A stretch of DNA of 64,000 nt from Streptomyces viridochromogenes (GCF_001270495.1 NZ_LGUR01000213.1:1-64000); one strand, 5' to 3'; positions 52,664 to 62,259 are shown, numbered from the stretch's first letter. Numbers and translations are program-made. Notes: generated by a model not told the origin, from the sequence alone.

Positions 52664-52751
52664 GGTGGTGCTCCTGGGAAGGAAGAGGGCCGGGCCCGCG
52701 GGGGAACGGGCCCGGCCGTTCAGGGGTACGGCGGCGGACCGCCTGTCGGTG

Positions 52752-52783
52752 CCGTACGTCCGTACGTCCGTACGTCCGTACGT
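52752..52783. repeat. 8-bp tandem repeat (CGTACGTC)4
   Basis: Four exact tandem copies between FG-GAP genes 1 and 2. Each unit contains the palindrome CGTACG. It is 28 bp past the stop of gene 2 and 90 bp before gene 1. Confidence 0.75.
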
Positions 52784-52811
52784 CCGGATGTCCTGGCTGG
52801 GTCCCGCGGCC

Positions 52812-54311
52812 TCAGTCCGCGAAGACGGCGCCGAACGCGGGGGACCCGGTCGTCGAGAGTCCCGAGGTGCTCGGGGCGACGGCGCGCGAGCCGGACGTGG
52901 TGATCTTCGTGCCGTTGGAGGGCAGGTAGGTCAGACCGCCGTTGCCCGCGTTCTCGTACGAGCCGATGACCAGGTCCGCCTTGCCGTCACCGGTGACGTC
53001 GTCGAGCTTGACGTCGGCGCCGAAGAGGTCGTTCTTCTCGTCGTTGCCGGGGACGCCCGCGGTGCTCTGGGCGAGGCCCTGGACACCGGAGACGGTGTCG
53101 ATGCCGTTCGCGGAGCCGTACAGGACGGTGACCTGGCCGGTGTTGGCGGCGCCGTCGATGTCCTCGTTCGGGGAGGCGACGACGAGGTCCTGGTAACCGT
53201 CGCCGTTGATGTCACCGAGGTCCAGCTCCCAGCCGAAGCCGTCGCCCTTCTCCGCGGTGCCGGGGACGTTGCCGCTGTTCTGGGTGATGCCGGCGGTGGT
53301 GGCGGGACCGGAGGTGGAGCCGTACGTGATGTTCACCTTGCCACCGTTGGCGGCGTCCGGGACGGGCGTGCCGTCCTCGGTCGTGCTGTCCCAGCCGGCG
53401 CCGCTGACGATGTCGCCGTAGCCGTCGCCGTTGATGTCGCCGATGGCGGTGATGATGCCGGGCTTGAGGGCCTCGGCGTCGCCGGCGCTCAGGCCGCCGG
53501 CGGTGCCGGGCACGTAGTAGTTGGTGTTCCAGCCGTAGTCGGTCCGGGTCTCGTACCCGTCGACGATCAGGTCGGTCCGCTTGTCGCCGTTGACGTCACC
53601 GGCGGTGAGGCTCATCGGGCCGTACGGGTAGTCGTTGGAGCCGTTCTGGATGGGCGGCTTGATGGTGTAGCGCCCGCCGGGAGTACCGGTCGAGTCGAAG
53701 CCGCCCTTGAAGACGTGGATGGTGTTGGACGAGTTGCCGACGGCCAGGTCGGCCTTGCCGTCGCCGTCGAAGTCGCCTGCCGCCAGGTCCTTGCCCCAGT
53801 AGTCGTGCGAGGACGGGGCCGGGTCCGCGATGGTGACGCCCTTGCCGGTGAGGCCGCTCGCCGAGCCCCACAGGACGGCGACGCCGCCGCCGTTGGTGTC
53901 GGTGCCGACCTTCTCCCACGGGGAGGAGACGGCGAGGTCGTCGTAGCCGTCGCCGTTGAAGTCGGCGTACGCGGACTCGGCGCCGAAGCCGTCGCCCGCC
54001 TCGGCGGTGCCGGGGTTGCCGGTGGTGTTCTGGCTGATGGTGGTGCGCTTAGCGGACGACACGCCGGTGGCGGTGCCGTAGAGCACGACGATCTGGCCGG
54101 CGCTCTGGCGTCCGCTCACGTAGGCGCCGTGCGCCGAGGCCACGACGTCCCCGGTCCCGTCGCCGTTGAAGTCGGCGTACGGGACCTGGACGGAGTCGGC
54201 GGCGGTGGCCGACGTGGCCGTGGCGAGGGTGAGCAGTCCGCCCGTCAGCGCGGTCGCGGTGGCCGTCGCGAGGGCGAGTCGTGCCGGGCGGCGCAGGTGG
54301 TGCTTGTGCAT
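52812..54311 (-). CDS. Secreted FG-GAP repeat protein 2
   Basis: A 499-residue exported propeller. A signal peptide ends around SATAADS. Blades carry ADFNGDGTGDVV, ADFNGDGYDDLAVSSPWE, GDINGDGYQDLVVASPNED and a final TSGLSTTGSPAFGAVFAD. The ATG at 54311 is preceded by CAGCAGGAGAACCGC, the same leader as gene 3, so the duplication included the ribosome binding site. Confidence 0.87.
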   Translation of the reverse strand: MHKHHLRRPARLALATATATALTGGLLTLATATSATAADSVQVPYADFNGDGTGDVVASAHGAYVSGRQSAGQIVVLYGTATGVSSAKRTTISQNTTGNPGTAEAGDGFGAESAYADFNGDGYDDLAVSSPWEKVGTDTNGGGVAVLWGSASGLTGKGVTIADPAPSSHDYWGKDLAAGDFDGDGKADLAVGNSSNTIHVFKGGFDSTGTPGGRYTIKPPIQNGSNDYPYGPMSLTAGDVNGDKRTDLIVDGYETRTDYGWNTNYYVPGTAGGLSAGDAEALKPGIITAIGDINGDGYGDIVSGAGWDSTTEDGTPVPDAANGGKVNITYGSTSGPATTAGITQNSGNVPGTAEKGDGFGWELDLGDINGDGYQDLVVASPNEDIDGAANTGQVTVLYGSANGIDTVSGVQGLAQSTAGVPGNDEKNDLFGADVKLDDVTGDGKADLVIGSYENAGNGGLTYLPSNGTKITTSGSRAVAPSTSGLSTTGSPAFGAVFAD

Positions 54312-54556
54312 GCGGTTCTCCTGCTGCATGCGGGGGATGCCTGGCCGGCATCCGCAGTTGGTGGGGTGCGACCTCGGGTGTTCTCCGGGAGTTGTCCTCG
54401 GGTTCACCCGTGGGGTCGGCGATCAGGAGACCCACGATGGGACGGAAGGGTTGCACGTGAGTTCGGGAAATCTTTGAGGCCCCTGAACCGGAGGCCGGCC
54501 GGAACGGCCTCCGGTTCGTCACGGGGGGAGCGGGTGGAGCGGGTGGAACTGGCGGA

Positions 54557-56011
54557 TCAGTCCGCCATCTGGCTGCCGAACAGCGGCGTGCCGGACGCCG
54601 ACACCTTGGCGGCGGTCAGGCCGATGCCCCGCCCGGACGTGCTGATCTTCGAGCCGTCGGAGGCGAAGGCCACGACATAGCCGTCGCTGTTGTTCTCGCC
54701 CGGCAGGCCGACCGCCAGGTCCGCCTTGCCGTCGCCGGTTGCGTCGGTGAGCAGCAGTTCGCCGCCGAAGCCGTCGTTCTTCTCGTTGTCGCCGGGCACG
54801 CCGGTCGTGTCCTGGGCCAGGGACTGGGCGGCGCCGCCCTGGAAGCCGGACGTCGAGCCGTAGAGGACGGAGACCATGCCGGCGTCGGCGATGCCGTTCA
54901 AGTCCTCGCCGGGCGAGCCGATGGCGAGATCGTCGTAGCCGTCGCCGTTGATGTCCCCGAGGGAGAGCTCCCAGCCGAAGGCGTCCCCTGTCTCGCTGGT
55001 GCCGGGGATGCCGGAGCTGTTCTGCTCCAAGGTCCCCGTGCCGCCGTTCGGACCGGTCGACGTGCCCCAGACGACCTGCACGGCACCGCCCTTGGCGGCC
55101 CCGGCGCTGTCCGAGGAGGCGTCCCAGTGGTTGCCGATGACGATGTCGCCGTAGCCGTCGTTGTCGATGTCGCCGATGTCGGAGATGATCCCGGCGGGCA
55201 GCTTGTGGGCGCCGGATGCGGTCACGCCGCTGGAGGAGCCGGGCAGGTAGTAGTTGGCGTTGAAGTAGTAGTCGCCGCTCGTCTCGCCCTCGTAGCCGTC
55301 GACGAGCAGGTCGGTGCGGCCGTCGCTGTTCACATCGCCCGGCGTGAGGTTGAAGATGTCGTTGCCCTTCACCTTCAGGACCGGTGTGGTGACCTTGTAG
55401 TGGCCGCCGGTGGAGCCGGACTTGGTGAAGCCGCCGCGGTAGATGTCGATCGTGTTCTGGTCCGAGCCGATGGCGAGGTCGTCACGGCCGTCGCCGTTGT
55501 AGTCGCCGGCGGCGAGCGGGGCGCCGAAGGAGTCGTGGCTGCCGGCGGCGGGGTCGGAGACCGTGGTGCCGCCCGAGAGGCCGGCGGAGCCGCCCCACAG
55601 GATGACCGCGGTGCCGCCGTCGGTGTCCGAGCCGACGTCCTCGCCGGGCGCGCCCACGGCGAGGTCGGCGTAACCGTCGCCGTTGAAGTCGCCGGCCGTG
55701 GTGTGCGAACCGAAGCCGTCGCCCGCCTCGGCGCCGCCCGGGACGCCCGTGCTGTTCTGGGAGAGCGTCTGGATCTTGGCGGCGCCCGCGCCGGTCGGGG
55801 AGCCGTACAGCACGGTCACCGAGCCGGCCGCCGTGTGGCCGCCCACGTAGGCGCGCGGCGCGGAGACCGCCACGTCCTGGAACCCGTCGCCGTTGAAGTC
55901 GCCCTCCAGGCCGGAGGCGGCCGCCGCGGGACCGGCGGCGACGACGAGCAGACCGCCCGTGAGTGCGCCGGCGGCCGCGGTCGCCAAGGCTGTACGGAGG
56001 CTTTTGCGCAT
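54557..56011 (-). CDS. Secreted FG-GAP repeat protein 3
   Basis: A 484-residue exported propeller similar to gene 2 along its length. The signal peptide is LRTALATAAAGALTGGLLVVAAGPAAAA. Blades include GDFNGDGFQDVAVSAPRAYVG, GDYNGDGRDDLAIG, GDINGDGYDDLAIGSPGED and the end ASGTPLFGSQMAD. The leader CAGCAGGAGAACCGC matches gene 2. It is the promoter-proximal member of the array on the minus strand. Confidence 0.87.
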   Translation of the reverse strand: MRKSLRTALATAAAGALTGGLLVVAAGPAAAASGLEGDFNGDGFQDVAVSAPRAYVGGHTAAGSVTVLYGSPTGAGAAKIQTLSQNSTGVPGGAEAGDGFGSHTTAGDFNGDGYADLAVGAPGEDVGSDTDGGTAVILWGGSAGLSGGTTVSDPAAGSHDSFGAPLAAGDYNGDGRDDLAIGSDQNTIDIYRGGFTKSGSTGGHYKVTTPVLKVKGNDIFNLTPGDVNSDGRTDLLVDGYEGETSGDYYFNANYYLPGSSSGVTASGAHKLPAGIISDIGDIDNDGYGDIVIGNHWDASSDSAGAAKGGAVQVVWGTSTGPNGGTGTLEQNSSGIPGTSETGDAFGWELSLGDINGDGYDDLAIGSPGEDLNGIADAGMVSVLYGSTSGFQGGAAQSLAQDTTGVPGDNEKNDGFGGELLLTDATGDGKADLAVGLPGENNSDGYVVAFASDGSKISTSGRGIGLTAAKVSASGTPLFGSQMAD

Positions 56012-56252
56012 GCGGTTCTCCTGCTGAGTACGGATGACCACCCCCGTTGGCCCGGTCTTCCGCCGGGCTCAAACGGGGGTGATGGGTGGTGCAGGAGACC
56101 TCTGAGGTGAGCGGATGGTTGTACGTCGAACAGTCGGACAAGGAATTGTTGAGGCGGCAGGGCCGGACGGCATGGCCGGCCCCGGCAGAGGCGCCGCCCG
56201 GACGGCAGGCCCGACTCGCCGCACTCGTACGGCCGCTGGGGCCGGACAGGTC

Positions 56253-56966
56253 CTAGGCTCGCCCGCGCCCTGTCGCGGACGCGAAGCCCAGCCACGTATG
56301 CCGGTTGCCCCACCAGCACCAGCCCACCTTCGGCGCGTTGCGCCGCTCGCGGCCGTCGCGTCCCGTGCCGTTGCTGATCCAGATCGCCGGGGTGCGGGCG
56401 TCCAGCGTGCCGTTCGCCTTGCGCAACCGGGAGCCGATCGTCATGAAGCAGCGGTTGCGTTCGAGAGCCGCCGGCTGCTGGAGCACCCAGTGGATGCCCT
56501 CGGTGAGCAGCAGGGGCGTGCGGTCCTCCTTGGTCAGGGCCGGCAGCGCCTCTTCGGGGCTCCAGTTGGCCATGTGGTCGCCGCGGTCGACGCCGGTGAC
56601 GACGTAGAGGGGCGCGTCGGGCAGTGGGACGGCGTCCGGGGTGAAGTCGTCGACGTCGGGCATGTCGACGACGACGAAGCCGGGCTTGTCGTCGCGACGG
56701 AGCAAGGGGGCGAGGGCGGACGCGGGGACGCGGTCCGGGTGGACGGCGAGCAGGGCGTTGCCGTGCCCACTCGCACGGTCCCCGCTCGAACGGTCCCCGC
56801 TCTCCCCGGCCCCGCTCCCACCCTCGGCGCCTTGCGCGAACGCGCGCAGTTCGTCGGCCGGTATCCCCGCAAGCTCGTGCACCCCGAGTGAGATCAGGTG
56901 CTCGGCCTGGGCGGTGAGCGGCGGGAGCGGGGGCAGGGGGGCGGCGTTGGACGACGTATCGGACAA
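56253..56966 (-). CDS. DUF5701-family protein
   Basis: A 237-residue cytoplasmic protein. The conserved C-terminal part reads RCFMTIGSRLRKANGTLDART, PAIWISNGTGRDGRERRNAP and KVGWCWWGNRHTWLGFASA; earlier segments include GFVVVDMPDVDDFTP and HWVLQQPAALERN. No enzymatic role is known to me. The TTG start at 56966 is supported by AGGAG 5 nt upstream. Confidence 0.75.
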   Translation of the reverse strand: MSDTSSNAAPLPPLPPLTAQAEHLISLGVHELAGIPADELRAFAQGAEGGSGAGESGDRSSGDRASGHGNALLAVHPDRVPASALAPLLRRDDKPGFVVVDMPDVDDFTPDAVPLPDAPLYVVTGVDRGDHMANWSPEEALPALTKEDRTPLLLTEGIHWVLQQPAALERNRCFMTIGSRLRKANGTLDARTPAIWISNGTGRDGRERRNAPKVGWCWWGNRHTWLGFASATGRGRA

Positions 56967-57212
56967 GACACTCCTAGGCTCGCGGGGCGGTTGACCTGAG
57001 GGCAACGAGAGGGCCCTGCCGGAACGTTCCCCTCCGGGCCGACCCGGCGAGCGCGCTTCGACGGGCCCCGACCAGCCGGGCCAGTTCGTGTGGATTCCGT
57101 GACCTCGCCCCGGTCCCTTTACCGTTTCATGGCATGATCTGGGCCATTCGGCCGAGGATCACCGGCCGGAATTCGCCGATGCGCGACCGCGAAGCGTGAA
57201 CGGGGAGGATCC

Positions 57213-57518
57213 ATGGCGGGGCACTTCAAAACCGATATTGATCAGCTCGCTGCCTTCACCAAGGACCTGAACAGCGCCCACGACTCCCTTGAGCAGGTGC
57301 GAACGGCTCTCCAGCACGTGCGGTCCGACCAGATCGGGACGCCGGAGCTGGACGAGGCGTGCGACGCGTTCCAGGAGCGCTGGAAGTACGGCAACGAGCA
57401 GATCAAGGAGCGCATCGGCAAGCTCACCGAGGGGCTCCAGAAGAACACGGACAACTACCGCGAAGTGGAGACCTCCCTGGAGGAGAGCTTCAAGCGGGCC
57501 GCGGCTGCGGGGAAGTGA
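57213..57518 (+). CDS. WXG100/ESX-like small helical protein
   Basis: A 101-residue two-helix protein: FKTDIDQLAAFTKDLNSAHDSLEQVRTALQHV, a turn with FQERWKYGNEQ in place of WXG, and LTEGLQKNTDNYREVETSLEE. Size and layout fit type VII secretion substrates or chaperone-like partners. The ATG at 57213 has GGGGAGG upstream. It opens a four-gene unit, and the next gene starts 10 bp after its stop. Confidence 0.8.
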   Translation: MAGHFKTDIDQLAAFTKDLNSAHDSLEQVRTALQHVRSDQIGTPELDEACDAFQERWKYGNEQIKERIGKLTEGLQKNTDNYREVETSLEESFKRAAAAGK

Positions 57519-57527
57519 CCGATCGCG

Positions 57528-58829
57528 ATGGCACAGAACCCCTACGTCCACCTCGGCTGGAACCCCGTGCCGGGCGAGCCCGGCGAGGTCGAGAAGCTCC
57601 GCACCCAGCTCGTCAACTCGGCGAGCGCGCTGCAGACGGCATACCAGAAGATCGACAAGCTGCTCGGCGAGTCCAGCTTCTGGGAGGGCGACGCGGCCGT
57701 GGGCTTCCGTGAGGCCCTCGACGGTGACCTGCCGAAGTACATGAAGGACGCGCACACCTCGCTGACCAAGGCCGCCGGCCACCTCGGCGCCTGGCACGGC
57801 GGGCTGACCGGACGCCGGGAACTCGCGCACAAGTACGACGTCGAAGCGGCGGACCACAAGGGCGACCTCAAGACGGCCAACTCGCGGCACGAGACGGCCA
57901 AGCAGGATCCCGACCTGAAGCTCGCGGGGCAGACCTTCGAGGAAGGGCCCGAGCTCCAGTCCGCGCAGGCCCGCCTGAACGCGGCGCAGACCCGGCTGAA
58001 CGACGCCGTCACCGCCGTCAACAACGCGCAGGGCGCTCTCGACGACGTGATCCGCAAGGCGCGGGAGCTGGAGGGAACGCACGAGGACCAGGCCCGGGAC
58101 CTCGCGAAGAAGCTGACGGACGCCACGAAGGACCTGGCGCCCGAGGAGCCGGGGTGGCTGAGCAAGGCGCTCAGCTGGATCGGGGACAACCTCACGAACA
58201 TCCTGAGCGTGCTGGCGGCGGTGGCGGGGCTGCTGGCGCTGCTGTGCACGGGGCCGTTCGGGATCGCGATGCTGCTCGCCGCCGGTGCGCTGAGCCTGGC
58301 GACGATGGGCTCCCGGCTCGCCGATCCCAAGGTGCGGGCCTCGCTCGCGGACGGGTTCACCAAGGGCGAGTTCGACGCGGACTTCTGGGAGAACTCGGTG
58401 GGGCTCGTCGGTGACGCGCTGGGCGCGGTGCCGGGAGTGGGCGCCGTGAGCCGCGGCCTCAACGGCGCCGTCCAGTCGACGAGGTTCGCGTCCGAAGCCG
58501 TCACCGCCGGGCAGTTCCTCGGCCGGTTCGCCGACGACACCGTCACGGCCGCCGGCCGGATCGCGGCCGCGGGCTCCTTCAACCCCGTCGGAGACCTGGT
58601 GGCGCACGCGGCGGGGGGCAGCCAGGCCGTCAGAGCGGGCATGGACTTCGTCTCGCCGGTCGCGGGGGTGGTCACCGCCGGCTACGGACTGGCCGCCGAG
58701 AACATCGACGCCTTGAAGAGCGACGCCGGCAAGAACAGCGCCACCGGGGTCGACGCGGTCCGCGCGGGTCTGTTCGACGGCCCCGGTGCCCTCGCCATCG
58801 TCGGCGACGTAGCGAGGGTGCTGCGATGA
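57528..58829 (+). CDS. Putative type VII-associated protein with WXG-like N-domain and membrane hairpin
   Basis: A 433-residue protein. Residues 1-100 are WXG100-like (KLLGESSFWEGDAAVGFREAL). Residues about 105-200 are a coiled coil rich in Ala and Gln (LNAAQTRLNDAVTAVNNAQG). Residues about 220-262 are two hydrophobic helices, and the C-terminal half is Ala/Gly-rich (LVGDALGAVPGVGAVSRGLNG). No toxin domain is evident at the C-terminus. Its ATGA overlap with the next gene indicates coupling. Probably secreted or membrane-associated. Confidence 0.72.
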   Translation: MAQNPYVHLGWNPVPGEPGEVEKLRTQLVNSASALQTAYQKIDKLLGESSFWEGDAAVGFREALDGDLPKYMKDAHTSLTKAAGHLGAWHGGLTGRRELAHKYDVEAADHKGDLKTANSRHETAKQDPDLKLAGQTFEEGPELQSAQARLNAAQTRLNDAVTAVNNAQGALDDVIRKARELEGTHEDQARDLAKKLTDATKDLAPEEPGWLSKALSWIGDNLTNILSVLAAVAGLLALLCTGPFGIAMLLAAGALSLATMGSRLADPKVRASLADGFTKGEFDADFWENSVGLVGDALGAVPGVGAVSRGLNGAVQSTRFASEAVTAGQFLGRFADDTVTAAGRIAAAGSFNPVGDLVAHAAGGSQAVRAGMDFVSPVAGVVTAGYGLAAENIDALKSDAGKNSATGVDAVRAGLFDGPGALAIVGDVARVLR

Positions 58830-59569
58830 CACAGGAAGCCGCCGAGCAGCCGCCGCTGCGTCTGGTCATCGACGACTCGGCCAGAGACCCGAGCTCGAAG
58901 ATCTGGTATGCGCTGCCGGCCGGGTACCTCAACGTCCCCATCGACGCCCTCGACCCCGAACCGGGCTCGGAGCAGGAGACGTATCTCCAGCAGGCGATGG
59001 AGCTGGTCCTCGGCCTGGCCCCCGAGGACCAGCGCGACCGGTACACGGGCGCTCTGCGCGACGTCAGGTTCATGGCCGCCCGGATGCGGAGCGAGGGTGT
59101 CATCGCCTGCTCGCTCGGCATGCACTACGCGGACAACGGCACCTCCGCCATGTCCGTGTTCACGGTGGCGCTCAAGGACATCGACTGGGCCCCGGCCAAG
59201 ATCACGGCGGTGCGCGCGGTCGCACTGCGCGAAAGCACCGAGAACGTCGAGCTGTTGACGCTGCCGGGCGGTCGTCCGGCGTCGATCTCCGACACCCTGA
59301 TCACCACGCCCGACCTGGCGGGCGTACCCGGCCAGGACCTCTACCAGTGCACCCTCTACATCCCGGCTCCCTCGGGTACGCAGCTGGGCGTCCTGACGCT
59401 GAGCAGTACGGCCGTGGGGTCCCGGAAGCACTACCGCGACATGATGGCGGGCATCGCGCACACGGTGTCCTTCCACGACCCGATGCCGGAGATCGAGCGC
59501 GCCGCACGAGGTGACGGGCCCGACGGCACGGGTGGCATCGCGGGCGACATCGCCTCCGACTTCGGCTGA
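58826..59569 (+). CDS. Hypothetical protein of the WXG100 locus
   Basis: A 247-residue soluble protein without signal peptide or membrane segment: SSKIWYALPAGYLNVPIDAL, TYLQQAMELVLGLAPEDQRD, then beta-rich segments ending VLTLSSTAVGSRKHYRDMMAG. I recognise no family. The position suggests an ESX-linked chaperone or accessory factor, which is an inference from context only. Confidence 0.68.
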   Translation: MTQEAAEQPPLRLVIDDSARDPSSKIWYALPAGYLNVPIDALDPEPGSEQETYLQQAMELVLGLAPEDQRDRYTGALRDVRFMAARMRSEGVIACSLGMHYADNGTSAMSVFTVALKDIDWAPAKITAVRAVALRESTENVELLTLPGGRPASISDTLITTPDLAGVPGQDLYQCTLYIPAPSGTQLGVLTLSSTAVGSRKHYRDMMAGIAHTVSFHDPMPEIERAARGDGPDGTGGIAGDIASDFG

Positions 59570-59583
59570 CCCGGGACGGACAC

Positions 59584-60195
59584 ATGACCATGAACCTTGA
59601 CAAGCAGGGCTTCGACGGCCCGGTGGCGTGGGACACACCGGGCACCCGAAGCGCTCTCCACCGCTGGACGGCGTGGAACCTGGCCAAGTCGCTGGGCTGG
59701 GTGGCGCTGTGGGTGGGGGCGCTGTACCTCACGCTCTTGCTGCCCGTGGCGGCGGTGGTTGTCATGGTGTTCGTTCTGCTCGGGATCACGGTCATGGCGA
59801 GCCAGGCCCTCGGCCGACTCGCCAAGGGGGTGCGGATGCGGCGCATCCTCGCTGTCTACCCCTGGCGTCAGCAGCCGGGGGCCGTCCGGATCAACAAGGG
59901 CAAAGCGGTCTTCGTGCTGCCCGACCCCGACCGGCCCGAGAACACGGTGTCGCTCAAACTGGCCGCCGGGCTGTTCCGGTCCTGGAGCCACGAGGCCCTC
60001 AAGGACTACGACGAGGAACTCTGGTACGCGGGCGACCCCCGCTTCGCCTGCGTGGTCGCCAAGCCCGGCCTGCGTGGCCTGAGCTGCCTGGCCCAGCCCA
60101 CCGCCTACAGCTACCGCACTTCCCCCCGCCGGAAGGGCCTCAGCCCCGAGGCACGCCGCCGCGCCCGGGCCATCGGAGCACGCGTCGCCGACTGA
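59584..60195 (+). CDS. Membrane protein of the WXG100 locus
   Basis: A 203-residue protein with two adjacent helices (SLGWVALWVGALYLTLLLPV, AAVVVMVFVLLGITVMASQA), then a cytoplasmic domain starting RMRRILAVYPWRQQP. The start is ATG 59584 (MTMNLD). It is the last gene of the unit and may anchor its partners at the membrane. Confidence 0.7.
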   Translation: MTMNLDKQGFDGPVAWDTPGTRSALHRWTAWNLAKSLGWVALWVGALYLTLLLPVAAVVVMVFVLLGITVMASQALGRLAKGVRMRRILAVYPWRQQPGAVRINKGKAVFVLPDPDRPENTVSLKLAAGLFRSWSHEALKDYDEELWYAGDPRFACVVAKPGLRGLSCLAQPTAYSYRTSPRRKGLSPEARRRARAIGARVAD

Positions 60196-60233
60196 GTGAC
60201 GCGGGTGTCTCCGGCCGGGCCCGCCCCGCACGC

Positions 60234-61547
60234 CTACTGGGCGAGGAACTCCGAGGTGGAGAACCGCACCGACGGCTCCGCCGCCACCAGCCCCTTCTTC
60301 GCGCCCGGATACACGGCCACCGTGTCCTTCGTCTCGCCGGCATACGTCCGAACCACCAGGTCCGCCCGCCCGTCCCCGTCGAAGTCGCCGGCCGTCACGA
60401 CACGCGTGGTGCCCCGCGCGGGTGGCCGCACCGTCACCATGCCCGCCGTCGCCGGTCCTGCCGTACGGCCCCGGAGGATGCGCAACTGCGTGCCGCTGGT
60501 GACGAGTTCGCTCAGCCCGTCGCCGTCGAAGTCGGCGGCGTCGAGCACCGAGCCGGGGGTGGCGAGGGCCCCGCGCGCGGTGGCTGTCGGGAGGTCGTAG
60601 CGCAGGGACGTTCCGCCCATGGTGCCGATCGCCGCGTCGAGGGCCGACCTGCCCTTGCCGAAGGCGCCGAGGGCCACGTCGATGCCGGCGGGGAGGGCGG
60701 CTCCCGTGCGGGTGGGGCCGGCCGGGCCGCCGAGCACGACTGCCGACTTGCCGGTGCCTTGCGCCGTACGGACCACCAGGTCGTCGTATCCGTCGCCGTT
60801 GACGTCGGCCGCCGGGCCCGTGGGGGCGTTGCCGGGGGCCTGGATCGGGGCGGGAGCCGTGCGCGGGCTGCCCTTGCGGGTGAACGGGCCCCGCAGGAAG
60901 CTCAGTTGACCGCCCGAGGCGTGGACCACCAGGTCCTGCGCGTCGTCGCCGTCGAAGTCGCCGCACACCGGCTGGTCGGGCCAGTCGTTGCCGACGCGGG
61001 CGCGGTCCGGGATCGCGAGCTTGACCGCCTTGCCGGTGAGGCCGCCCGGGGAGCCGTAGAGGATCTGCAACGGCACCGGCGGCTGCCCCTGGCCGTCGAA
61101 GGGCGGGTCGGTGGAGACGACCAGGTCGGTGAAGCCGTCGCCGTCCAGGTCGCAGGTCGCCTCCGCGTCGAAGACGGCCGGGAGCTGGCCCTCGGTCGGG
61201 GCCGCCTGCCGTCGCGGGCTGAGCAACTGCCGTGCGCCCGGGGTCAGTCCGCGCTCGCCGCCGTAGACGATGCCGATACCCGCGTCGTCGGCGTGCGCCT
61301 GGGCCTTCACCAGGTCGTTGAGGACCAGGTCGCGGTGGCCGTCGCCGTTGAAGTCGGCCGGGGTCTTGCTGCCCTTGCCGTGCGGGACGGGGAGTTGGGC
61401 CGGGGCGTCGGCCACCCGGACGGGGGTGTGCCGGTCAGGGTCGGCGTCGTCGTGCGGGGTGGGGCCACAGGCGGCGACCGCCAGGGCGATGACTCCGAGG
61501 GTGCCGGTCATGGCCGCCGTACACTTCCCGCTTCTTCGCGCGCGCAC
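60234..61547 (-). CDS. FG-GAP repeat lipoprotein
   Basis: A 437-residue predicted lipoprotein. The n-region MRARRSGK and core TGTLGVIALAV end at a lipobox AACG. Blades with GDFDGDDAQDLVV, ADVNGDGYDDLVV and GDFDGDGRADLVV follow. The GTG at 61547 gives the proper signal peptide and has GAGG 7 nt upstream. It is more divergent than the three tandem FG-GAP genes and is convergent with the WXG100 locus. Confidence 0.83.
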   Translation of the reverse strand: MRARRSGKCTAAMTGTLGVIALAVAACGPTPHDDADPDRHTPVRVADAPAQLPVPHGKGSKTPADFNGDGHRDLVLNDLVKAQAHADDAGIGIVYGGERGLTPGARQLLSPRRQAAPTEGQLPAVFDAEATCDLDGDGFTDLVVSTDPPFDGQGQPPVPLQILYGSPGGLTGKAVKLAIPDRARVGNDWPDQPVCGDFDGDDAQDLVVHASGGQLSFLRGPFTRKGSPRTAPAPIQAPGNAPTGPAADVNGDGYDDLVVRTAQGTGKSAVVLGGPAGPTRTGAALPAGIDVALGAFGKGRSALDAAIGTMGGTSLRYDLPTATARGALATPGSVLDAADFDGDGLSELVTSGTQLRILRGRTAGPATAGMVTVRPPARGTTRVVTAGDFDGDGRADLVVRTYAGETKDTVAVYPGAKKGLVAAEPSVRFSTSEFLAQ

Positions 61548-61668
61548 CGCTCACCTCATCAGCACCAGAGTCAACAACTGGGCAATGATGCACGCGTTCG
61601 AGTGGGGGTGACAGACCTGTGCGGGGGATCGGCCGGGACGCGCCGACGCCGAACCGTACATTTGGTTT

Positions 61669-61689
61669 CATTCGATACCGTATCGAATG
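61669..61689. promoter_or_regulatory. MarR operator
   Basis: CATTCGATAC-C-GTATCGAATG, a perfect 10-bp inverted repeat 25 bp before the MarR gene. A degenerate relative (GTATTGAATGATACCGTCGC) lies at 62965-62984 between the azoreductase and nitroreductase genes. Confidence 0.8.
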
Positions 61690-61713
61690 ACTGGACGGCG
61701 GTAATCTGGCCTC

Positions 61714-62193
61714 ATGACCGCCGATGTTCCGCACGGAACCACCGCCTCGCGAGCGACCGACGGCCCCGGGGACGCCTCGCCCTTCGCGCTCGGCCTGCTG
61801 CTGCGCCGGGCGCACTGGCGGGCGCAGACGGTGATGACGGAGGCGCTGCGGCCGCTCGGCATCGAGCTGCGGCACTTCTCCGTGCTGATCGTGCTGGTCA
61901 ACCGCGGACCCACGGTGCAGCGCGACCTCGCGGCGGCGACCGGCACGGACAAGGCCGGGATCATGCGGGTCGTGGACGACCTGGAGCGCAAGGGGCTCGC
62001 CGTGCGCAAGGCCGTGCCGGGGGACCGGCGGGTGCGGGCGGTGGAGATCACGCCGCAGGGGATCGAGCTCTTCGACGCGGCCCATGTGGCGGCGGAGCCG
62101 TCGGCCGGGAGTCTGGTCGCGGAACTGGGGCCCGGTGAGCCCGAACGACTGATGGAGCTGCTGACCCGGTTCGCGCATCCCCGGGAGGGATGA
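61714..62193 (+). CDS. MarR-family regulator
   Basis: A 159-residue winged-helix repressor: LRPLGIELRHFSVLIVLVNRG, QRDLAAATGTDKAGIMRVVDDLERKGLAVR (recognition helix) and GDRRVRAVEITPQG (wing). The start is ATG 61714. The perfect palindrome upstream suggests autoregulation, and a similar half-site suggests control of the azoreductase/nitroreductase pair nearby. Confidence 0.88.
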   Translation: MTADVPHGTTASRATDGPGDASPFALGLLLRRAHWRAQTVMTEALRPLGIELRHFSVLIVLVNRGPTVQRDLAAATGTDKAGIMRVVDDLERKGLAVRKAVPGDRRVRAVEITPQGIELFDAAHVAAEPSAGSLVAELGPGEPERLMELLTRFAHPREG

Positions 62194-62259
62194 CCGGAGG
62201 GGTGAGGACGCCGTGCGACGTCCGGGGGTGAAGGCGTCGTACGGCGTCCGGTCCGGGGG

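Noticed and set aside
52752..52783. (CGTACGTC)4 as a regulatory array
   Set aside because: A simple tandem repeat without supporting context; kept only as a repeat feature.
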